DNA from: Gallionella sp.
GTDB taxonomy: Bacteria; Pseudomonadota; Gammaproteobacteria; Burkholderiales; Gallionellaceae
NCBI GenBank assembly: GCA_030652475.1
Contig: JAUSAO010000010.1
Span: 1-64,000, forward strand
Reading direction: 5' to 3'
DNA: 64,000 nucleotides
The position numbers were made by a program, and so were the translations under genes. The notes beneath the pieces were generated by a model that was given only the letters and a program-made list of their open reading frames with translations, had not been told where the DNA came from and did not search any database. Below, in pieces: positions 1-8,780 of this stretch (its first letter is position 1; every line of letters starts with the position of its first letter).

Positions 1-57
1 TGTGTTGGGCTTTTTTATTTTGTGCGGTTCTACAACCGACCTACTTGAACGAAGTGA

Positions 58-90
58 AAACAAGCCGCTGTGGTACAACGCGGCTTGTTT
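58..90. terminator. Stem-loop, possible terminator
   Basis: An 11-bp perfect inverted repeat (58-68 with 80-90, AAACAAGCCGC / GCGGCTTGTTT) encloses an 11-nt loop. Its A/T flanks would give a short U-run in either direction. It lies in the gene-free left edge, so it probably ends transcription of a gene left of the window or of the leftward block on the right. Confidence 0.5.
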
Positions 91-155
91 CGGCGACACA
101 TCAAAACCAAATATGGGCTGGAGCCAAAGTAGGTCATCGTCAGACTCCTTACAAC

Positions 156-187
156 AAAAACCCCCTCCGGTAACGGCGGGGGTTTTT
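156..187. terminator. Bidirectional rho-independent terminator
   Basis: AAAAACCCCC (156-165) pairs with GGGGGTTTTT (178-187), with a further CCG/CGG pairing inside. The A-run on one side and T-run on the other make it work in both directions. It sits about 25 nt beyond the stop of the leftward MoeB-like gene and is the natural end of the moeB-ctpA-envC-gpmI block. Confidence 0.8.
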
Positions 188-212
188 GCTTTGCCGACAC
201 CGGAAACGCAAG

Positions 213-962
213 CTACTTTTTACTGCAGGCTCTACAGAACGGGTCTTTTATCAAGGCGCTTTGTTTGATGTTCATGTCGAGTGCGTCAATTGATAAGAGT
301 TTGCTGTTTAAGCCGGAATTTATGCCGGCTAGCAATTTGAGTGCTTCTGCGGCTTGTATGCTGCCTATGATTCCAGTCAACGGTGCGAAGATTCCTGTGG
401 TGGCACAACGCAACTCCTCGGATTCACTCTCCTCCGGGAACAGGCAGTTGTAACAGGCGGATTCTGCTTGCCGGAAATCAAACACGCTGGCCTGTCCTGA
501 AAAGAGTATGGCCGCGCCGGATACCAGCGGTTTATGGTGTGTCAGGCAAGCGCGGTTGATGGCGTAGCGTGTGGCGAAGTTATCGCTGCAATCGAGTACC
601 ACATCGGCATGGGCAATAAGTGTGTCAAGCTGGTCTGGGTCGGCGCGCAAGGGCAGGGCTACACAGCTGACTTCGGGATTGATGTCATGAATGGATGCCA
701 TGGCCGAATTCACCTTGGACTGTCCAATGGTGGATGTGCGATGCGCAATCTGGCGTTGCAGGTTGCTTAAATCTACATGGTCATGATCGCACAGGGTCAA
801 TTGTCCAACGCCGCTGGCCGCCAAATAAAGTGCGACTGGTGAGCCCAGCCCGCCAAGGCCAATAATCAAAGCGTTGGCGTTCAGTAAACGCTGCTGACCT
901 TCAATGCCAATTTCGGATAGCAGAATGTGCCGACCGTAGCGCTGGAGTTGCGAGTCGTTCAT
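213..962 (-). CDS. moeB: MoeB/ThiF/HesA-family adenylyltransferase
   Basis: This is a 249-residue E1-like enzyme that would adenylate the C-terminal Gly-Gly of a small sulfur carrier (MoaD or ThiS) for molybdopterin or thiamine synthesis. The nucleotide-binding motif GLGGLGS is at residues 35-41, followed by DHDHVDLSNLQRQ and DCSDNF. Two CxxC pairs, CYNC in the middle and CRAC at the C-terminus, match the structural zinc site of MoeB and ThiF. Length is typical. No carrier-protein gene is adjacent, so MoeB and ThiF cannot be separated by context. It is the last gene of a leftward cluster with ctpA, envC and gpmI, an order I know from betaproteobacteria. Confidence 0.88.
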   Translation of the reverse strand: MNDSQLQRYGRHILLSEIGIEGQQRLLNANALIIGLGGLGSPVALYLAASGVGQLTLCDHDHVDLSNLQRQIAHRTSTIGQSKVNSAMASIHDINPEVSCVALPLRADPDQLDTLIAHADVVLDCSDNFATRYAINRACLTHHKPLVSGAAILFSGQASVFDFRQAESACYNCLFPEESESEELRCATTGIFAPLTGIIGSIQAAEALKLLAGINSGLNSKLLSIDALDMNIKQSALIKDPFCRACSKK

Positions 963-983
963 GTGAAATATTGAAAAGCCGAA

Positions 984-1388
984 TTATTCGTATTCACGCA
1001 AGTCAGGCGGAGTACCAGCATGTTCTTTATGTGGATGCTGTCCATGCTTCTCAATAAAAATCCCTTTTTCATTTTTCTTGGTCACATGATCCGGAATTTC
1101 CATGTTGTGTCGCGTGGTATCTTCGCAGTAGTAAATGATATTGCGCCCCACGTTATGCAAAAAACTATGATCGAGACGAAATCCTTCTTGTTCAAGCGCG
1201 TGCTCAAGCCCTTCCAGGGTGTAGTCACGCAGGTTATAGCGGATTTCAAGTGTATGGGCATTATCCGCGCGAACCGCAGTTAAATTGGGAAGGCCGCGCA
1301 ATATCTCCAGTGCGTGACTAAGTTGATCGGCAGGTTCTGCCTCAAACAGGAGTTCGCGCTTTTTTTCCAAATCGAAGGGATTGATCAT
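984..1388 (-). CDS. Conserved hypothetical protein, 134 aa
   Basis: I do not recognise this family with certainty. Residues about 20-80 alternate predicted strands and helices (HALEILRGLPNLTAVR, then HTLEIRYNLRDYTLEGLEHALEQEGF). This resembles a small ferredoxin-like or heavy-metal-associated fold, but the CxxC metal site is absent. The C-terminal 40 residues are charged and His-rich (EKHGQHPHKEHAGTPPD) and probably disordered. The start is set by an AGGAG 7 nt upstream of the ATG. It lies between the MoeB-like gene and ctpA on the same strand with short gaps, so it is probably co-transcribed with them. Confidence 0.72.
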   Translation of the reverse strand: MINPFDLEKKRELLFEAEPADQLSHALEILRGLPNLTAVRADNAHTLEIRYNLRDYTLEGLEHALEQEGFRLDHSFLHNVGRNIIYYCEDTTRHNMEIPDHVTKKNEKGIFIEKHGQHPHKEHAGTPPDLREYE

Positions 1389-1413
1389 GTCATTCTCCTG
1401 GATAGGCTAGTGC

Positions 1414-2805
1414 TTACTTGCCATGTAATATTTGCATGCCTTTTAGCAGGTTAAGTGCCTGATTAAGCTGGTAGTCATTTTTAGTGCCAAATTCCACCGG
1501 AGTTAGCTTATCGTTATCGCCGTTAATCTTGGGTGTGGCTTCGGGCTTGGTCACTGAATTGGATTTATCCTCTGGTTGTTTGTCATTAATTAAATGTTTT
1601 TCCAGATCAGCTTCGCGTAGCCTGAAGGTGTTGTCCGCTCCGGCTGTGGAAGGATCTTCAACCAGAATGTCCGGAACGATGCCTTTGGCCTGAATTGAAC
1701 GCCCTCCCGGAGTGTAATAACGCGCTGTAGTGAGTTTGATGGCTGTGTTGTTGCCCAGCGGCAGCACAGTCTGTACCGAGCCTTTGCCGAATGTTTGCGT
1801 ACCCATGATTACCGCGCGCTTGTGATCTTGCAGCGCGCCGGCGACAATTTCAGAGGCCGAGGCTGAGCCGCCATTTACCAGCACCACCAGGGGGACGCTT
1901 TTGATTGAGGCAGGAATATTTTGAATGTAGTCATTCTTGCTATTGCCACGTAAATAATATTCCGGGGTGGCGGTAAGACGCATTTTTGTATCTTCCGTTC
2001 GGCCCTCTGTGTAAACAACGAGGGCATCCTTGGCCAGAAAAGCAGCAGAAACAGCGACAGCGCCATCCAGCAAACCGCCCGGGTCATTGCGCAAATCGAG
2101 AACCATGCCCTTTAAGTCCGCTTTGTTGTCCTTAACCAGTTTTTCGAGTGCCGCTGCCAGATTTTCACCGGTATGTTCCTGGAATTGTGTTACACGGACA
2201 AAAGCATAGCCAGGTTCAATCAGCTTCGATTTTACGCTCTGCACCTTAATCACAGCACGCACCACGGTGATCGTGAGCGGTTTGTTTTCGTTTTTGCGCA
2301 GGATAGTTAAAACTATTTTGCTGCCAGGCTTGCCGCGCATGCGTTTGACAGCATCATTCAGGGTCATGCCCTTGACCAGCGAATCATCCAGCTTCAGAAT
2401 CAGATCGCCGCTCTTGATGCCAGCCTGATAGGCTGGCGTATCTTCTATCGGTGAAATAACTTTTACCAGGCCATCCTCCATGCCAACTTCTATGCCCAGT
2501 CCGCCAAATTCGCCCTGCGTGCCGACCTGCAGGTCTTTGAAGGCATCTGCATCAAGGTAGGAAGAATGTGGGTCCAGGCCGTTCAGCATGCCGTTTATGG
2601 CTTCGGTAAAGAGTTTTTTGTCAGAGACAGGGTCAACATAGTTGCTCTTGATATGACCGAACACTTCAGTAAAAGCGCGCAACTCCTCAATAGGCAATGG
2701 TGTAACAAGTGTTTCCTTGTCAGCCAATGCCGAGAAATGCAGGCTGAGCGAAATGCCAGCTACCAAACCTAAACCTATCAGACCAGCTTTTTCCAGACGA
2801 CGCAT
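1414..2805 (-). CDS. ctpA: S41-family carboxyl-terminal processing protease
   Basis: This is a 463-residue periplasmic serine protease that trims C-termini of envelope proteins and often controls peptidoglycan hydrolases. Residues 1-29 are an N-terminal membrane signal. A PDZ domain spans about 97-170 (GGLGIEVG, then AYQAGIKSGDLILKLD). The S41 catalytic domain carries the Ser/Lys dyad: Ser316 in GGSASASEI and Lys341 in FGKGS. The tail after about residue 400 is polar and low in complexity. Its start is 12 nt from the stop of envC, another peptidoglycan hydrolysis factor, which supports a shared role in wall turnover. Confidence 0.93.
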   Translation of the reverse strand: MRRLEKAGLIGLGLVAGISLSLHFSALADKETLVTPLPIEELRAFTEVFGHIKSNYVDPVSDKKLFTEAINGMLNGLDPHSSYLDADAFKDLQVGTQGEFGGLGIEVGMEDGLVKVISPIEDTPAYQAGIKSGDLILKLDDSLVKGMTLNDAVKRMRGKPGSKIVLTILRKNENKPLTITVVRAVIKVQSVKSKLIEPGYAFVRVTQFQEHTGENLAAALEKLVKDNKADLKGMVLDLRNDPGGLLDGAVAVSAAFLAKDALVVYTEGRTEDTKMRLTATPEYYLRGNSKNDYIQNIPASIKSVPLVVLVNGGSASASEIVAGALQDHKRAVIMGTQTFGKGSVQTVLPLGNNTAIKLTTARYYTPGGRSIQAKGIVPDILVEDPSTAGADNTFRLREADLEKHLINDKQPEDKSNSVTKPEATPKINGDNDKLTPVEFGTKNDYQLNQALNLLKGMQILHGK

Positions 2806-2817
2806 AGTAATCCCTAG

Positions 2818-3990
2818 TTATTTATTGGCCAGCCATTTCAGTGGGTCGAGCGGCTTGCTCTTGTGGCGCAGTTCAAAGTATAAACCGTAATCAATATTAC
2901 CACCGCTGTTGCCGACGCTGGCGATAGTGTCGCCGCCGCGAAGTTCATCACCGACTTGTTTGTACAACGTTTCATTATTGCCGTACAAGCTCATATAAGC
3001 GTTACCGTGATCAATAATGAGCAGATTGCCAAAACCGCGCAGCCAGTCCGCGAAGACTACCCGCCCGGCAGCAACGGCTTTGACAGTCTGACCACTGGTA
3101 GTCCTGATGAATAAACCTTTCCAGATTACCGTGCTGTCGGGGCGTTTTGTGCCAAATTGGTTGGCAATGTCCCCCTTCACCGGCAAAGTCAGTTTACCTT
3201 GAAGTTGTGCAAATGGCTCCCCGTCAAAACGGTTGTCGGGTAGATTGTCGTTGCGGAATAGGGATTTCTTTTTGGGTTGTGCGAGCATTTCTGCAATTTT
3301 TTCGACCAGTTTTACCAGCCGGTTTTCGTCGCGTTGCAGGTGCTTGATTTCGCGTCGTTGCTGGGTGAGTTGCTTGGAAAACTGGCCCAATACCTGTTTG
3401 CGCTCAAGTTGGTCCTGTTGCAGCTTTTTCTTTTGTTGGGCCTGATCTGCGCTTAATTTTTCCAGCGTGCTGTTTTGTGACTGCACTTCCAGACTAATAT
3501 TATTCAGCTCGCTGAGGTTGCTACGTAAATTTTCAAGCCAGATGGCACGGTTGCGGGCAATATACTGAAAATATTGTAAGTCGCGCGCAACTTTGTTCGG
3601 ATCCTGGTTATCCAGTATGAGTTTAAGATATTCATGTTTGCCGCCCAGATATTGCTGGTGTAGCAACTTGGACAGCAACGCCTGTTGGCGAGACAAATCC
3701 TGATTTAATTGTTGTTGCTGCCCTTGCAGTGCATGTAGCCTGAAACCGGCTTCATGTTGTTGCGCGGCAAGTTCGGCCAGTTTGCGATTACTGTCGCTAA
3801 TCGCGCGTTCGGATGCGCGCAGCGCGTCTGCCGCCTCGGACTTGGATTCGCGGGTTTTTTCAATTTCACTTTGCATTGCGGCGATATGACGACGCAGATT
3901 CTCAAGTTCTTCCTGCTGGCTGGCCGAAGCACGCCCTGCCAGCATCAGGCTGCACAACACCAGCAACAGAAAGGGTTTGAGAAAATTCAC
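2818..3990 (-). CDS. envC: Murein hydrolase activator EnvC
   Basis: EnvC activates septal N-acetylmuramyl-L-alanine amidases during cell division. The 390-residue product has a signal peptide (residues 1-23, ending ASA), a long coiled coil (about 25-240) with heptads rich in Gln, Leu and Lys, and a C-terminal LytM/M23 domain (about 275-390). The LytM domain looks non-catalytic: metal-binding histidines of active M23 enzymes are replaced, for example YGLYFELRHKS where HxH would be expected. That is the known state of EnvC. The start overlaps the gpmI stop by 4 nt (ATGA), so the two are translationally coupled. Confidence 0.9.
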   Translation of the reverse strand: MNFLKPFLLLVLCSLMLAGRASASQQEELENLRRHIAAMQSEIEKTRESKSEAADALRASERAISDSNRKLAELAAQQHEAGFRLHALQGQQQQLNQDLSRQQALLSKLLHQQYLGGKHEYLKLILDNQDPNKVARDLQYFQYIARNRAIWLENLRSNLSELNNISLEVQSQNSTLEKLSADQAQQKKKLQQDQLERKQVLGQFSKQLTQQRREIKHLQRDENRLVKLVEKIAEMLAQPKKKSLFRNDNLPDNRFDGEPFAQLQGKLTLPVKGDIANQFGTKRPDSTVIWKGLFIRTTSGQTVKAVAAGRVVFADWLRGFGNLLIIDHGNAYMSLYGNNETLYKQVGDELRGGDTIASVGNSGGNIDYGLYFELRHKSKPLDPLKWLANK

Positions 3991-5525
3991 TTTAAGCGGA
4001 TCAGGCTGTGCCCCGTCATTTCTTCAGGTTGCGGCAGACCCATCATGCACAGCAGGCTGGGTGCAATGTCGCGCAATGAACCCGTGTCAGCAAGTTGGGC
4101 GGGACGTCCGACATACAAAAAGGGTACCGGATTGAGCGTATGCGCAGTGTGTGCCTGCTGTGTGATGTTATCTTGCATCTGTTCGGCATTGCCGTGATCG
4201 GCTGTAAGGATGACTTCTCCGCCTATGGATTGCATGGCTTTGACTGCACGGCCGATGCACACGTCCAATGTTTCGATGGCTTTTATTGCGGCGGCCATGT
4301 TGCCGCTGTGGCCTACCATATCGCCATTGGCATAATTGCAGATAATGACCGCATATTTACGGGACAGAATGGCGGCTTCCAGTTTGTCGGTCACGGTGAA
4401 GGCGCTCATTTCGGGTTGCAGGTCGTAGGTGGCAACTTTCGGCGAGGGCACCAGAATGCGGTCTTCGCCGGGATAGGGTTGTTCTTTGCCGCCACTGAAG
4501 AAGTAGGTGACATGAGCATATTTCTCTGTTTCTGCGATGCGTAGTTGTTTCAGTCCCAGGTTGGCGACGTACTCGCCGATATCGTTGTGTATGGCAACAG
4601 GCGAATAGGCGCAGGGCAGGGTAAATTCTGCACCATAGTTGCTGAGCGTGACGAAGCTGGCGAATTTGGGACGGTATGCGCGGCTGAAATCGTTGAATAT
4701 TTCGTCGGTCAATGCATGGGTTATTTCACGGGCACGATCGGCACGGAAATTCATGAATACCAACGTATCGCCGTCTCGCATAGCAATGGCGGGCTCGTCG
4801 CCGGATTTAATGCAGGTGGGCTTGACGAATTCATCGGATTCGCCACGCGCATAGGCGGCCTCCAGAGCGGTCAAGGCATCGCTTGCCGAATATTCGGCTA
4901 TCCCTTGTGTCAGCAGTTCATACGCAGACTGCACGCGCTCCCAGCGATTGTCCCTGTCCATCGCATAAAAGCGACCGACCAGACTGGCTATTTTTCCTAC
5001 GCCCAGTGCGGTGCATTTTTGCTGTAAAGCGTTCAGGGATTGCGCCGCGCTTCTGGGCGGTGTGTCGCGGCCATCGAGAAAAGCGTGCAGATAAACTTTT
5101 TTCAAGCCGTTGCGCGCAGCCATTTCCAGCATGGCGAAGATATGGTTTTCGTGGCTGTGTACGCCGCCGTCAGAGAGCAGCCCCATGATATGAAGGGCGC
5201 TGTTATTCTGCTTGGCGATTTCGATGGGTGCGCGTAAAGCCGGATTGTTAAAAAAACTGCCCTCTTCGATGTCTACATCGACGCGGCTCAAATCCTGATA
5301 AACCACGCGTCCGGCCCCGATGTTGAGGTGCCCCACTTCGGAGTTGCCCATCTGAAGGTCTGGCAGGCCGACAAATTTTTCCGAAGCGTTGATCAGGGTG
5401 TGCGGATAGTCGCGCCAGAGCGCGTCCCAGTTGGGTTTGTGCGCAGCTAAAATGGCATTGGAATCGGTTTCTTCGCGGTAGCCGAAGCCATCCATAATAA
5501 GCAGCAAGACAGGAGTAGCATTCAT
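3987..5525 (-). CDS. gpmI: 2,3-bisphosphoglycerate-independent phosphoglycerate mutase
   Basis: This glycolytic enzyme interconverts 3- and 2-phosphoglycerate in the cytoplasm using two Mn2+ ions. At 512 residues it has the usual length. Family signatures include LLIMDGFG at the N-terminus, the phosphorylated Ser62 in MGNSEVGHLNIGAG, HSHENH and DGRDTPP for substrate binding, and TADHGNAEQM for the second metal site. It is the first gene of the leftward block gpmI-envC-ctpA. In E. coli, gpmI and envC are also neighbours and lie next to yibN-grxC-secB-gpsA. That set appears here just to the right in the opposite orientation, so this is a conserved neighbourhood that has been split. Confidence 0.95.
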   Translation of the reverse strand: MNATPVLLLIMDGFGYREETDSNAILAAHKPNWDALWRDYPHTLINASEKFVGLPDLQMGNSEVGHLNIGAGRVVYQDLSRVDVDIEEGSFFNNPALRAPIEIAKQNNSALHIMGLLSDGGVHSHENHIFAMLEMAARNGLKKVYLHAFLDGRDTPPRSAAQSLNALQQKCTALGVGKIASLVGRFYAMDRDNRWERVQSAYELLTQGIAEYSASDALTALEAAYARGESDEFVKPTCIKSGDEPAIAMRDGDTLVFMNFRADRAREITHALTDEIFNDFSRAYRPKFASFVTLSNYGAEFTLPCAYSPVAIHNDIGEYVANLGLKQLRIAETEKYAHVTYFFSGGKEQPYPGEDRILVPSPKVATYDLQPEMSAFTVTDKLEAAILSRKYAVIICNYANGDMVGHSGNMAAAIKAIETLDVCIGRAVKAMQSIGGEVILTADHGNAEQMQDNITQQAHTAHTLNPVPFLYVGRPAQLADTGSLRDIAPSLLCMMGLPQPEEMTGHSLIRLK

Positions 5526-5617
5526 TGAGGTAAGATATGAACTGTTGTTAATTTAAGAACGGTGTATTTTAACCGAATTGGCCTGGGTCGGGCGCACGGT
5601 TGTTATCAGGAGAAGGT

Positions 5618-5920
5618 ATGACGAGCAGATTAATAGACAAGGAAGAAGATATCCAACAGGCATCGCAGGCGATCAAGGCCATTGCGCACCCGTTGAGATT
5701 GAAGATATTGTGCGTGTTGGGTGATCAGGAAGTCAGTGTGCAGGATATTGTCGAGCAAGTTGGCACTTCGCAGAGCAATATTTCCCAGCATTTGGCGATT
5801 TTACGAGACAAAGGCGTGCTGGCTACCCGCAAAGATGCAAATAAAGTGTATTACCGTATTGGCGATTTGCGCACACTCAAGCTGGTGAGCATGATGCGTG
5901 ATGTTTTTTGCTCGGTATAA
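5618..5920 (+). CDS. ArsR/SmtB-family transcriptional repressor
   Basis: This is a 100-residue winged-helix repressor. The recognition helix is about residues 46-62 (VGTSQSNISQHLAILR) and the wing follows (ATRKDANKVYYRIGD). Metal sites such as ELCVCDL are absent. The two cysteines, Cys32 and Cys98, are far apart in sequence, so thiol or persulfide sensing as in the SqrR/BigR/YgaV group is possible. I favour this because the next gene encodes a YgaP-type DUF2892 protein and a rhodanese follows. The ATG at 5618 is chosen over an in-frame TTG at 5600 because AGGAGAAGG precedes it. Confidence 0.85.
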   Translation: MTSRLIDKEEDIQQASQAIKAIAHPLRLKILCVLGDQEVSVQDIVEQVGTSQSNISQHLAILRDKGVLATRKDANKVYYRIGDLRTLKLVSMMRDVFCSV

Positions 5921-5928
5921 TCGTTGAT

Positions 5929-5943
5929 TTATATAGAATATAA
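5929..5943. promoter_or_regulatory. AT-rich palindrome, candidate ArsR operator
   Basis: A 15-nt palindrome, TTATAT-AGA-ATATAA, begins 9 nt after the arsR-like stop and lies about 155 nt upstream of the DUF2892 gene. ArsR-family repressors bind AT-rich dyads of this size. No functional proof is visible, and no second copy is found before the arsR-like gene. Confidence 0.35.
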
Positions 5944-6096
5944 GCGTATGATTATATACTTGGGTTGCAAGTGTAGGTGAAGAGGCTGGGCTTGAGCGAT
6001 GCTTTGGGCCAGCTTTATTTCGTCATGTGATCTCGTTTTTATTGCGCCAGATGGCACAAAACCTAACCATTAATTAAGAATCAGGAGCTTTAAATT

Positions 6097-6309
6097 ATGA
6101 CCGCAGATCGTATCGTACACATAGTAGCCGGTAGTTTTATCTTGTTGTCGCTTGCGTTGGGTGTGGAAGCCAGCCCGGTATTCGTAAGCAATTATTTCCT
6201 GTTGCTTACTGCCTTTGTTGGATTGAATTTGTTTCAGAGCGGCTTTACTAACTTTTGTCCATTGAATAACATTCTCGCAAAACTCGGGGTCAAGGGCGGT
6301 TCTTGCTAA
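6097..6309 (+). CDS. DUF2892 (YgaP-like) inner-membrane protein
   Basis: This 70-residue protein has two predicted transmembrane helices (about 9-24 and 30-48) and matches the membrane half of E. coli YgaP, a membrane rhodanese. Typical elements are TADRIVHIVAGSFILLSLALG and the conserved LFQSGFTNFCPL, with a cysteine after the second helix. A second Cys is the last residue. AGGAGCTTTAAATT before the ATG provides the ribosome site. Pairing with an ArsR-type gene suggests a sulfur or persulfide-related membrane function. The rhodanese part is not fused here but is encoded 1.8 kb downstream. Confidence 0.85.
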   Translation: MTADRIVHIVAGSFILLSLALGVEASPVFVSNYFLLLTAFVGLNLFQSGFTNFCPLNNILAKLGVKGGSC

Positions 6310-6337
6310 CGTGCATGCACGCTGCGCGAGTTAATCG

Positions 6338-8110
6338 TTGATTGACAAGCTGCAACGCATCAAATTAACCCACATCAGCCTGGCCTTGGTCGGTCTGATG
6401 TGGGTTTTTCCTTTTTTGCATTTTCGTCATCGTTATCCGCTGACTACTTTTGATCAGGAGTGGTGGAGCGCACTGCTCGGCGTCTTGGCTCTTGCGCTGC
6501 TGCTGGCTCGGGATTTCCGGCAGAAGGCAGAAATCCCGCGCATTGTGCAGCTGCCTGTCGCACTGATTGCCGTAGTATTGCTGCAAATGTCCCTGGGCAT
6601 GATGGCCTACGTCGGCCAGGGATTGCTTTACATATTGTATTTGTTGTTCGCCGCATTGCTGATGATGCTCGGCGCTAGGCTGCGTGACTGTCTGGGCATC
6701 GACAAAGTCGCCATGGTGCTGGCGATTTGTTTGCTGACCGGTGCGGAATTGAGTGCCTTGATCGGCGTGCTGCAGCACTATCGCTGGCATACGCTGCTGG
6801 ATCAGGTGGTGGTGGTGAAGGTTGCCTCCGGCGTGTACGGTAATCTGGCGCAGCCCAATCATTTTGCCAATTACATTGCGTTGGGGCTGATTTCGCTGGG
6901 ATTGTTGTTTCAGCAGCGAAAATTACCCGTAGGCTATGTGGTGGTGCTGGCCGCGCCCTTGTTGCTGGTGATGACGCTGAGCGGGTCGCGTAGTGGCTGG
7001 TTGTATCTGGTAATGATAACCGTGCTGGCGGGGTGGGCAGGGCGGGGCAGGCCTGAGTTGCGCCTGTTGCTGCGTTACGCTCTGCTGCTACTGGCGGGCT
7101 TTGCGGTGATGCATGGCCTCGTGCAGCTGCCTTTCATGCAAGGTGCGGGCAACAACTACAATATCGTGCAACGCATGTTCGGTGATAACACGTCCGGCGG
7201 TATCCGCTTGTATTTGTGGCACGAGGCATGGCTGATGTTTAAACAGTCACCGTGGCTGGGCGCGGGATTTGGCCAATTCGCCTGGCAGCATTTTCAACTG
7301 GGGCCGTGGCTGCAGCGCACGCATATCACCGGCTTGTACAATAACGCGCATAACCTGATTTTTCAATTAGCTGCGGAAGCGGGTATCGCCGGCCTGTTGG
7401 TGTTGTTTGCCGGGTTGGGGATGTGGCTTAACGGCTTGCGCCGTGCCGCGTGGACTGCCGCGCACTGGTGGGGCTATGCCGTGTTGGGCGTGCTGGTCAT
7501 ACACAGTCTGCTCGAATATCCCTTGTGGTATGCCTACTTCATGGCTGTCGCAGCGATTTTGCTGGGCGCACTGGACGAAACACGCTATCGGGTGGCGTGG
7601 CGTGGGGTGGGGCGCGCGTCGCTGGTGATCGTGTTGTTGCTGGGTTTGCTCTCGCTGCTACAGTTGCGCAGCGGTTATCAGCAGCTGAAAGATACGCTGG
7701 CGATACGTCCTGCTTCCGGAAATCTCGCGGCAGAGGTACAGCAGATACGCAGCGGGTTGGCTGCGGTAAGCCGCGGTGTGTTGCTGTCGCCCTATGGCGA
7801 ATTGTTCATGAGTTCGCACCATGAAGTAAATAAGCTCCGTATCAAGCAAAAACTGGCGAGAAATGACAGGGTAATGCGATTTATGCCGGTTGCACCGGTC
7901 GTCTATCGGCAAGCCCTGTTATTGGCGCAAAATGGTCAGCAGGCGCAGGCGCAATTGCTATGGGAGCAGGCCATCTGGTCCTACCCGGGGAGTGCGGAAA
8001 AACGCGAACAGTTAGTCAAGTTGGCTGAGAAAGATCCCGAACATTTTTCTGCTCTGCTAGAATTCGCCCTCCAGAAAGAACAGGAGTACCTACGTGCAGT
8101 TTCTAATTGA
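6338..8110 (+). CDS. Wzy/PglL-type O-antigen or pilin glycan ligase
   Basis: This is a polytopic inner-membrane protein of about 590 residues with roughly 10-12 hydrophobic helices. It has the O-antigen ligase (Wzy_C) core: SGSRSGWLYL near residue 210, GAGFGQFAWQHF and NAHNLIFQLAAEAG in the large periplasmic loop, then a soluble tail of about 150 residues. This layout fits PglL/TfpO enzymes, which move lipid-linked glycans to pilin, and also WaaL-type ligases. No pilin or polysaccharide gene is adjacent to decide. The start is uncertain: TTG at 6338 or an ATG about 20 codons later. The 3' end overlaps the rhodanese start by 17 nt. Confidence 0.82.
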   Translation: MIDKLQRIKLTHISLALVGLMWVFPFLHFRHRYPLTTFDQEWWSALLGVLALALLLARDFRQKAEIPRIVQLPVALIAVVLLQMSLGMMAYVGQGLLYILYLLFAALLMMLGARLRDCLGIDKVAMVLAICLLTGAELSALIGVLQHYRWHTLLDQVVVVKVASGVYGNLAQPNHFANYIALGLISLGLLFQQRKLPVGYVVVLAAPLLLVMTLSGSRSGWLYLVMITVLAGWAGRGRPELRLLLRYALLLLAGFAVMHGLVQLPFMQGAGNNYNIVQRMFGDNTSGGIRLYLWHEAWLMFKQSPWLGAGFGQFAWQHFQLGPWLQRTHITGLYNNAHNLIFQLAAEAGIAGLLVLFAGLGMWLNGLRRAAWTAAHWWGYAVLGVLVIHSLLEYPLWYAYFMAVAAILLGALDETRYRVAWRGVGRASLVIVLLLGLLSLLQLRSGYQQLKDTLAIRPASGNLAAEVQQIRSGLAAVSRGVLLSPYGELFMSSHHEVNKLRIKQKLARNDRVMRFMPVAPVVYRQALLLAQNGQQAQAQLLWEQAIWSYPGSAEKREQLVKLAEKDPEHFSALLEFALQKEQEYLRAVSN

Positions 8111-8504
8111 AAACTTATTACCCATTTCCATTGCGCTGATGAGCAGTGCCATGCTTGTGTGGTCCATGTTTGGCAATCGCGTTCGCGGGATCAAGGACGT
8201 TGATGCCAATGCCGCCTTGCAACTGATTAATCACAAGGATGCCTTCGTGCTGGATGTGCGTGAGCCGGAAGAATACAAAGCCGGACATCTGTTAAACGCG
8301 CATCTGATTCCGCTCGGCAAACTCAAGGAGCGTATCGGTGAGCTGGAAAAATACAAGGACAAGCCCATCGTGGTCGTTTGCCGGAGCAGCAACCGTTCAG
8401 GTTCGGCTTGTGTGAATCTGTCCAAACAGGGCTTTACTCAGGCTTATAATCTGACTGGCGGCATGATGGCATGGCAAAAAGCCAATCTGCCGGTACAAAA
8501 ATAA
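8094..8504 (+). CDS. Membrane-anchored rhodanese (YibN-like)
   Basis: This 136-residue protein has one N-terminal transmembrane segment (about 7-26) and a rhodanese domain (about 38-132). The presumed active-site cysteine is Cys96 in VVVCRSSNRSG, with DVREPEEY as the other signature. Rhodaneses carry sulfane sulfur. It begins with GTG at 8094 behind AGGAGTACCTAC, inside the end of the ligase gene. Its order with grxC, secB and gpsA is the same as yibN-grxC-secB-gpsA of E. coli. It may act with the DUF2892 protein upstream as a split YgaP-like pair, which is inference. Confidence 0.88.
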   Translation: MQFLIENLLPISIALMSSAMLVWSMFGNRVRGIKDVDANAALQLINHKDAFVLDVREPEEYKAGHLLNAHLIPLGKLKERIGELEKYKDKPIVVVCRSSNRSGSACVNLSKQGFTQAYNLTGGMMAWQKANLPVQK

Positions 8505-8761
8505 TGGCTAAAATCGTCATGTACACTACCGAGGTGTGTCCCTACTGCATACGCGCCGAGCAGTTATTGCAGCGCAGAGGGGTCACTGAAATCGAAAAGA
8601 TACGGGTGGATTTGCAACCTGAACTGCGCATCGCCATGGTGGAAAGAACCGGGCGGCGCACGGTGCCGCAAATTTTTATTAACGAGCATCACGTCGGCGG
8701 CTATGATGATCTGGCCGAATTGGATCAGGCCGGTGAATTAAAAGCACTATTGCTTGAATAA
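8504..8761 (+). CDS. grxC: Glutaredoxin 3
   Basis: This is an 85-residue dithiol glutaredoxin that uses glutathione to reduce disulfides. The active site is CPYC at residues 12-15 after the first strand KIVMYTTEV. The TVPQIF cis-proline motif and GGYDD glutathione-binding motif are present. The ATG shares its A with the rhodanese stop (TAATG), so translation is probably coupled. An in-frame ATG 11 codons earlier lies inside the rhodanese gene and would add a non-family extension. Confidence 0.93.
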   Translation: MAKIVMYTTEVCPYCIRAEQLLQRRGVTEIEKIRVDLQPELRIAMVERTGRRTVPQIFINEHHVGGYDDLAELDQAGELKALLLE

Positions 8762-8780
8762 TTTTTAACAAGGATAAAAC

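Noticed and set aside
2..268. Rightward 88-residue reading frame at the left edge
   Set aside because: It runs through two terminator-like hairpins and into the antisense of the MoeB-like gene, with no ribosome site.
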